Origin: Pelargonium tetragonum
Lineage: Eukaryota; Streptophyta; Magnoliopsida; Geraniales; Geraniaceae
Reading direction: 5' to 3'
DNA length: 30,902 nucleotides
Assembly (NCBI GenBank): GCA_036897445.1
Contig: JAYMTL010000177.1
Coordinates: 1 to 30,902 of the forward strand
The notes beneath the pieces are model-generated. The model worked only from the letters and a program-made list of their open reading frames with translations, had not been told where the DNA came from and did not search any database. A program made the translations under genes and the position numbers. Positions 23,301-30,902 of the stretch are shown piece after piece (positions within the stretch are counted from its first letter, which is position 1; each line of letters begins with the position of its first letter).

Positions 23301-26300
23301 AAGGAAAGGTTAAAAGTTTAAAAGATTATTTCGTGTGAGAAAATCCCTTATAGGGGCGCTTAGTGACTGCTTTTATATGTATACTCTTTAATTATGAATT
23401 CTAAAATGAAAGTAACCTAATTTGTATCACTTTAGTAAATAACCATAGGATACCACTTCGGGGACATAGGGCTGTTAGTATTTTAAGGGAATACAGTAGT
23501 AATAGACATGCCCAGATAAGGATCGTTTGTTGACTTTTTAGGGCGCTCTACACTGAGAAAGGTTACCTGTTTGCTTTTCGTAGTCTTGTTTTATAAAAGG
23601 ACCTCCCGGTGTCCAGGGTTAACGGTGGAGTTACTTTATTTAAGGGTACGCGATAGATCTTTATGAAAGTATACTAGAGTTGTGATCAAACAATACAAAG
23701 GGAATCCTAAAGGCAAGTACAACTTGTATAAAAAGGTATTCCGTAAGAATTACAAGATAAAGTGAATGAATTTGCTTATATCTCCTTGCCGAATCCTTGA
23801 ATTAAGGGCTATACCTCGAAGTTTCGTAACATAAAAACATAAGTAAACGATTATTATAAGGAACCCTTTATTATACTTCATCCTTAAAAGTTAATTATAA
23901 GGATCCCCCCTTATGTACACTAGACCTATAGTACTCCTTGGAATCTAAGTCTTAATTGATTCTTTCCTTTTTCGTTAACTCTCTACATATAGACGGAGAA
24001 CCCTTTGCCACTAGCCTGTATTTTCTTTAGAGCGGTAATTTCCAATAAAATAAAGTAGGAATAGATCCGAATTAACTATTTACGTACCCAGGATAGGAGT
24101 TATAATTATTTAGACGAATAAGATTCCCGTGAAGGGGGATTCGTCACTCTCTTTTTAAATACTCCTTAAAAGCTCTTTTTGGGGGAGCTCCGTGGGTCTA
24201 TAACTAGACACTAAGCTATTAAAGAAATTTGGTTACTGTTTTAAACTAAGTTTGGTAAGAGTACTTTTAAAATAGAACTTGCTGACACTTACTAATATTG
24301 ACTAGTTTCTCCTCTTTTATAAATCTCCGGGTCCTTGAGTGCTCGAATCTTAATTAAATTGAAATAAAATAAGTAGAATGTATCAGGATAGCTTAAGAGG
24401 GAATCTTGTTGGGATAGTAGTTTCTCACTTATACTTACTTATTACCAGAATTGTATACATTTTTTATTCCCGTGTTTAAAGATGATCCCGCAGTTATACA
24501 CGAGCAGTAATTGCAGCTCTCCGCCGAGCCTTCCAAAAAGCTCACTTACTAATAAAACTTGTTCTGTTAAATCCAATTTTGATTAAGTAGTGCAATACAA
24601 GGAGAAGAATTTCATAAAAAAGGATTGCTCACAGAAAAGGGTCCTTAAGTGCTGGAGTCATTTCAGTACGTATCCTTATCCACGAGCCTTCTTTTACGAT
24701 TCTTGAGAAAGCGGAATGGCTTCAGATAGAATGAAACCCCCTTTAGCGAGATTGTGGTGTGTAGGGGTATGGGTTCAGATACATCCCGCCAAGCTTGCCT
24801 AGATTGTCAAAATACTCAGTAACAGAATTCCCAGAGGATAAAAGTCTTTTTTACCTTATATTTTTAAGTACTATGCTTTCAATTACTACAGGATTTTGCT
24901 TTTCTTCGTTTCATTAGGAGTACCTAGAGTGTTACTTATTTCAACCCTTATAGCTATGCAAGAAGCTTTCTTTCAAAAGGGGAGGGTTCCTAAAGAAGCA
25001 ACAAATCAGGGCAGTTTTTAAGTGAATGAAAAATTGTATGTTATATCTCTTTAGTTCTGTCTAATAACTAAATCTTTCTAAATAGCTCCTTTTTTTAGAG
25101 AGCCTTTTATATGCCTATTCTAGAATTCTTTGTTCTTTTTCTGGTAATAAGCCTTTTAGTTAAATATGTCACATTTGTTTTCTGAGAATGACTCTTCCTT
25201 ATGGGAGTTGCTTTTACTGCGAAAGATTTGGTTTGTCGAAGAGCTTAAAACTGGGGAAATTCTCTATCGCCCTTGCCCAATTAGCTAGGTAGGGTTTTTA
25301 TAACCCGTACCTTGTTTATAGTCCTGTTAAAATCTTTTATCTAAAACTTCATAAGAAGAAACCGTTTAAATGCATGGTATCACACTTTTCTCTCCTACAG
25401 TTACTGTAGTTGCTAGTTTTGTATTAAAAGTTCGGATTTAGTTATAATAGCTCTGTAGTATGCGGTGTGAATATTAAGTATAGTCATATAAACAAGTAAA
25501 AGAATTCCTCAGATGGGTTTCCTTTTAAACAGGGTTTTCTTAGGTAATAGGCTAGTATTTTGACTCTATGTAATGCTCCGTACGTTGCTTTTATTTTCTC
25601 GTAATATCTCAGAATGTGTAAATTACAGGGTTCTTTGCAAAGTTAGGTAATGCTAGTTCAGTGATAGCTATAGAGAATTAGAATATTCGCTGAATTAGAA
25701 ACCCATTTTCACTCTGTTTTAATGTCTTAATTTATGGGCCCTTCTCTTCTCTAGTTCTAGGAATAAATAAAGTAATTTAAGAAAAATGGGATAGGAATCC
25801 CTTGTCAACGAAAAGAAACTGAATATTTATCCTAGTAAACCCCTTGCATGGACCTCCTAATTGTGAGAGAATTTTTAAAGTATTGATTACTTATTCTTTA
25901 TTAGAGGAGACTCTTTTGTTGTATAAACCTAAAAAACTTTTCCGTAGGATCTTGGCTTTTAGTTAGAAATTAGACTATATCTTTATAAAAACCCTTACAT
26001 TTTTTTTTTAACTACTGCGGCACAGTATTCATTTCATTCAAACAAGGGTCTGCATGCTAAACATAACTAAAGTATGTCCTTGAATCTGGGGCGAATTGAA
26101 TTCTTTTGCTGAACATTAAACTCCGGGGTTCTTTATTTCCAGTGTGAATCTCTCTTTCCTAACCCTTAAAAAGAAAAGGTACTTCTCTATAAATAAAAGA
26201 ATCCCCGTATAGTAGTACCCTTGAAATGACGGACTTCAAGCAGAATTTATATACTTGTTTTTGATCTCTGACCCTTTTTAGTTATATTTAGAGATCTCCT

Positions 26301-27470
26301 ATAGTTAAAGTTCCCTTAGCCATCCATGTAAGCGGGGTTTTATTTTATATTATCGTTGATTTAATTTAAGGTTCTATCTTTTTGTCAAAAATTTAAAGGG
26401 ATTGCTAACTATCTGTTAATCATATAATTTCAAATTATAGGTATTCCTTAAACCTTTAATTTCTTAAAAGCAATATTTCTTTTTAAGGGTAGAAATCTCT
26501 GAAATCAAACTGAACTACATAGCTAAAGGTAAAGATTATAAACGTTTAGGATGATCCACACGGGATATCTCTGTTTTAACTTACCCTTTTAGAGATTCTT
26601 TAACATCGGAGTATAGGCTTTAAAAGTTTTTTTAGTTACTATACCCCTAAAAGAATCCAAGAGAAAGATAGTAGACCTATAATAAATAACGATACTTGAA
26701 TAAAGTTACAATTACAAAAACCGATTCTTATAACTTTACTACCATAAAAGACTCAATTAGAATTGCATGGGTTAAGAGTGATTTAGAGCCCACCCCACTT
26801 TAGGACCCTCCCCTATTCATATTACAGAAACTTAATTCCAATTCTATATACTAGAAAACGACTGAGTTGATAAGCCCTTTCCTTTAGGGATATCCCTCTC
26901 CTGCCTAACGGTATAACTAAGAGTAACAAAAAATCCAGTTTTCTTTTTCAAGTTATGAGTCTTAGTAATTTTAGAAGCGTAGCTACTCAGGTAAACCCAA
27001 GAGTAGCAAGGGGCACACTCGAAGTCCAGCTATACATATCTAAAAGGGTATTCTTTGTTCATTTCTTAATTTGGCTCCATATTTTACATTACATTCGTTA
27101 GTAGGTAAAAAAAGTACGTGTATTAAGATCCTTCTAAATAAGCCTTTATTTATGATCCCGGATTTCTTATTCGTGTTTCCTAGAATTGAAGTTGAAACAA
27201 AATTCCTCGAGTCTATGTACCCGTGTCCGTTATCTATTGATCTAGTGTTTGTTAGGATTCCCTCCTAAAGTGCTTAGAGTTAGCTCTATTCCCTAAAGTA
27301 ATTGAATGCACACGTAAGTTCAGCTACAGGGTCCGTTGCAATACAAAAGGGCATATATTTGAAAAGGTCCAACTTTTAAACTCCCGGGAGCTGATAGCTA
27401 TATGAGCAATTGTAGGTTTAAAGTCCTCGTTTTGTGATTCAAATAACTGGTTTACAAATCATGAGCTTTC
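20336..27470. other. gene-free stretch
   Basis: No gene, intact tRNA, rRNA or mobile element was recognised. An open frame at 20822-21025 has no family features and is treated as chance. A T10 tract lies near 26000-26009. TpA is at or above ApT in the sample I counted (about 13 to 12 in 20341-20460). Confidence 0.55.
27381..27390. repeat. 10-bp palindrome CTCCCGGGAG
   Basis: This perfect GC-rich palindrome lies about 90 bases beyond the 3' side of the minus-strand tRNA-Tyr-like relic. Palindromes of this length are expected by chance. Confidence 0.2.
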
Positions 27471-27479
27471 ACAAAGATA

Positions 27480-27560
27480 ACAGGATCCGAACTCATGCGT
27501 GTACCCTTGATTCAGGAATGCTAAAGTCTTTCCAGGTAATAAGCTAATGGGCCACCTCCC
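27480..27560 (-). pseudogene. tRNA-Tyr-like (class II) relic
   Basis: On the minus strand the sequence opens with GGGAGGTGGCC, close to the 5' end of organelle tRNA-Tyr as I remember it. After a spacing that fits a long variable arm it has a T-arm-like GAGTTCGGATCCTG. The middle part GAAAGACTTTAG resembles the 5' half of a tRNA-Tyr anticodon arm, with TTA where GTA would be expected. The D loop lacks a clear GG, the anticodon stem does not close, and the 3' acceptor strand does not pair with the 5' one. tRNA-Ser is an alternative source, since it is also class II. It is read as a degraded tRNA, less certain than the Gln-like one. Confidence 0.25.
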
Positions 27561-30500
27561 AAAAACCTAAAAAGCTTGTGGAGTGTGTATAGAAAGTGGG
27601 GTTCTGATTCCAAAATTATTCCATCTAAGTTTTTACGATTAGAAAAAAATTTAGAGAAGAAAAGCTAAACTAAAGCGCTGTTTAATACTCGAAATTTTTG
27701 GGACAAGTAGTTTTCTATTTAAAGTTAATATAAAAGTATGCTTACTGAGAAAAACTCTTACAAAGCATGCTTTTTCATTTTTAGACTTAAATTAAAGTAC
27801 AAGACCTTTGTATAGGGCTCATATCATATATAGAAAGAAGAAAGCTTTAAAAACAGAAAAAAGGTTCTGCACTAAGTCATATTTTATTAGTATATAAAGA
27901 AACATCAAAGTCATACCCTATTCTAAGTATTTCCAAGAACTCCCTTGGTTTGTTAAGTCCTAATTAAGGAAATAAGGGGCTGGCTTTTATTAAAAGGAAT
28001 AGGAATTAATCCATTAAATAGGAACATTTATTAAATATATACAAGAGTACTGTAAACTTCTTGCTATGTTAGTGAGAGAGCCCCCTTTTAAGTTAAAAGT
28101 ATAAGCCCCTATCTAGTTCTGTTGAAGCCTACTCTCTCGTGGTTCAAACAATAAAAGGCCTCATTTTCAATTTTCGCGCGTTTTTAGCAAGAAATTTTAT
28201 GCTATCGAAATGCGTAGGAAACTCCTAATAAAAGCCGCCCTGCTGTGTAAAAGGCTTGTAAGAGACCCTCCCATACTTTTTTTGACTTTCCTTTCCTAAA
28301 GCTAGCTGTCTACCCGCCATACCCCTTGTATGAGCTTGGAACTAGCTCTAAAGGGGGCTTTTATTCTAGTCAAAGGTATTAACACCTCCCCTAAAGAGCA
28401 ACTCTTTTAAACTTCATACTTACTCGAGGCTTCCAATCCCGAAAGATTACATAATTGCAATAAATCTTTGTTTTATTTTAAAATTACAAAAAACTAGAGA
28501 CAACACTTTAATTTAAACTGAGAAAAGCCTCATATTTATATTGCTTTAAACCCCTCCGTCTCCGCGGGCAATCCTGCACACTTTGAGGTTTTATATCTAT
28601 AATATTTTATTCGGGTAAAAACCCTTGTGTTATATGTATAGGCCGGGCACTTTAGTAGTCGCACACTTTAAATACAAAGTACTCTTTTAAAAACTTGCTA
28701 ACCGAAGTATCCCTATCAATCAATATTAATAATAGACGTTTACACAAGCACCTCCCGAACGCTTACTAGCAAAAAAATTATAACTAGAGCAGGAAAGGCT
28801 TATATATATACTATTTTAGCGGATTTGCCCTTAGGACCTCACTATTACATTAGGAAAAAGGTTCTAGGCCACTCTCCTCCCTCTTAGCTTTATTTAGACA
28901 AACAAGAATAACAAGTAAAGCGCAATAACTCTTACTTTAGGTACCTTATTTATAAAATTACCCGCTTATTGAAGTGCAAAAAAACTACCTAAAATTGTGC
29001 TGGCTTAGCCCTGGAAAGAAAATACCCTTGATTTAAACAATCAAAATTCTTTGGAGTTTAAACTAATATTTATAGTTATAATTATGCGGAATTCCATACA
29101 AATACATAACTTTTCTATATTAAAAGACTTTTTAACCTTATTCTAAAGGCCCAAAAGCATTTCCTTCCAAGGAAGATCTTTCTAGAATCAAAAAGGGTTG
29201 ACTTTAAATTAAAAAAATATAGAGAGGACTCATTTGTAATTGAATTGTATTCATAGAACGTTTAATATACTCATTATCTTTTATAGGACCCTGTAAGAAA
29301 CTATAGATTCGGACAAAGTGAAAGAGGGTGCCTTATATTAAAACAACTTTTGCAAGAGATCCCTTTCCGGGGTATGCAGTTGATAGTACGGGAGTTAAAC
29401 TCCAGGCTTTAATTAAATTAGACTTCTTTCTAAAGGAGCCTCTTAGGATATAGTAAACCTTTTTTATCTAAGTTTCTCGAACTATAAAGTGCTTTTTGAC
29501 AGGATTTCTTTACTTAATTATTAAAGAACCCACTATACTATATAACGAGACTCTCGCTAGTTGAAACTACAAGGAAAGTAAATTACTCAAACTCAAAATT
29601 CGTTATAAGATATGCTAAATACTAATATTTGTAATCCTAGTTAGAAAGATTAGTCGTACAAATGCTCCTTTCCATTCCATAATGTCCCTTTCATTTCTGC
29701 AACCTTTATACTAAAAGAATTCCACTCTGGGAAATCGAATCTAGCTAGACTCAACTTATATTAATTAACGGATTCTCATGGGTCCTTTTTAAAGGGTGTT
29801 CTTGGGGGAAATCCAATAAAGGAGTAAACTCCTTTACCTGGCGAATATAGGAGGTTGCGGGAGGTTTGAGAAATTGAAGCTTTATTGGTCATTTTTTATA
29901 GGGCTCCGTTTTGCTTTGTCATGTTAATTTGAAGTTAGTATTTTGAGGTAAAGTAGGAATACCGCAGCTTTAAGAGTTTAGGGAGTCTCTCCTACATAGA
30001 ATATAGTCTTTTTGAGTTTCACGAATGAAGCACAGCTAGCAGCGATATGCCCCTTTTAATTAATATTTTAATAAAAATTATAGCTCTTAATGAATGAATT
30101 AAAATAGCTAAATTTTAGTAAATCCTCGATAAGGTGAAGTTCTCAAGGATGCCTTTAGAAAGTAAAGTAGGCACTTCTTTCTAATTCTAATGTATTTGTA
30201 TAGGCAGTCTAAGAATTAAAAAGTGATTTTGAACTTCTATCAATAGCAGCGTAGGGTCAAAAAAATATATAGAAAACTTGATCGCGAATATAATAATTAA
30301 AAAAGTCAATCTCACTTATGTATTTGGGATTGAAGTAGCTAATGTTCGTTTAATATAAATTTCGGGTTAATTCTTAAACTCATCATAGGCAGCATTCCTT
30401 AGAAAGACCCATGCAATAAATCTTGTCTTTGTTATTTCCTTAAAAAGGAGAGAGCACTGCTTCTCTATAGTTAAGGGCCCTCTTTTTATTGGGTATAGGG

Positions 30501-30902
30501 TTAAACTAGAATAAAAAAAAGAAGTAGTATTAGAAGTACACTATCTATCTCTTTCACTCGGGTATTTTACCTCGTATTTGGTCGAAATCATGCCGTTATC
30601 TTTCTTTTATTGCGGGAAAGTTTGGGGTCTACTATAAGCTAAGGATAGCTCTTGATAAAATTTTTAATTTGTTAATTGGAAGCTTCTCTTTAATACGAAA
30701 ATACGAAGGGTCTCCTTTTTGGAACTCCAACTTTAAGAATTTGCACGAGCCATATAAAACTTCATTTGTATTTAATTAGCTTGGATTTGACATTGATTTC
30801 AGAAAGTCAACCTATTATATTCAGTTTACTGCTAAGCGGACGAAGCATTCCTAAAGAAGTTGAAATTCCTGAACTCAAAAGTTCCTAAAGAGCGAAGTGT
30901 TT
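27561..30902. other. gene-free terminal stretch
   Basis: I found no coding region, RNA gene or mobile element. TpA exceeds ApT (about 18 to 12 in 28001-28120) and stop triplets are dense. The only structural item I noted is the hairpin at 29817-29836. Confidence 0.55.
29817..29836. repeat. perfect inverted repeat, 9-bp arms
   Basis: TAAAGGAGT and ACTCCTTTA flank a 2-base centre, giving about eight stable pairs around a small loop, and CCA/TGG near the outer ends can extend it imperfectly. It could act as a transcript-end or RNA-stability hairpin in an organelle genome, but no gene lies beside it. Confidence 0.35.

Noticed and set aside
25975-25990. Minus-strand AAAGATATAGTCT, like the S element of group I introns
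   Set aside because: No partner P, Q or R elements and no intron ORF (LAGLIDADG or GIY-YIG) were found nearby.
27071-27268. 65-codon plus-strand frame
   Set aside because: It looks weakly membrane-like but has no family feature and fits chance.

Overview
This window is about one-third G+C by eye, and almost all of it carries no recognisable gene. There is no conserved protein family, no rRNA, no intact tRNA, no CRISPR array and no recognisable transposase, polymerase or capsid gene. Stop triplets TAA and TAG are dense in all six frames over most of the length. The sequence is complex rather than repetitive: there are no microsatellites beyond a few units, few long homopolymers and no long direct repeats that I could see. 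I cannot name the organism. Two degraded tRNA-like sequences on the minus strand resemble organelle-type tRNA-Gln and tRNA-Tyr. Together with the gene-poor, low-repeat texture they make a large plant or algal mitochondrial genome, or a nuclear copy of one, the reading I lean towards with low confidence. The main alternative is an AT-rich nuclear block, for example fungal DNA altered by RIP-like CpA-to-TpA mutation. That would fit the high TpA and low ATG/CAT content of the flanks.

Layout: 1-9,900 is featureless TpA-rich DNA. From 9,943 to 12,005 the plus strand holds a loose run of longer open frames, including the longest ATG-initiated frame of the window (128 codons at 10,423-10,809). From about 12,300 to 13,250 lies a compositional island with TpA low and TpG high on the plus strand. 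It has several open stretches in different frames, mostly on the minus strand, and upstream of them on the minus strand are 52- and 102-codon frames. It may be the remains of an old coding region or simply DNA of another origin. From 14,300 to 30,902 the sequence is again TpA-rich and gene-free, apart from the tRNA-Gln-like relic at 20,041-20,112, the tRNA-Tyr-like relic at 27,480-27,560 and a few small inverted repeats.

No gene cooperation or pathway can be inferred. All protein-coding calls are hypothetical and of low confidence, because most open frames in this window fit chance expectation for its stop density. I saw no clear new biological system. The parts most worth checking are the central 9.9-14.3 kb region and the two tRNA relics.
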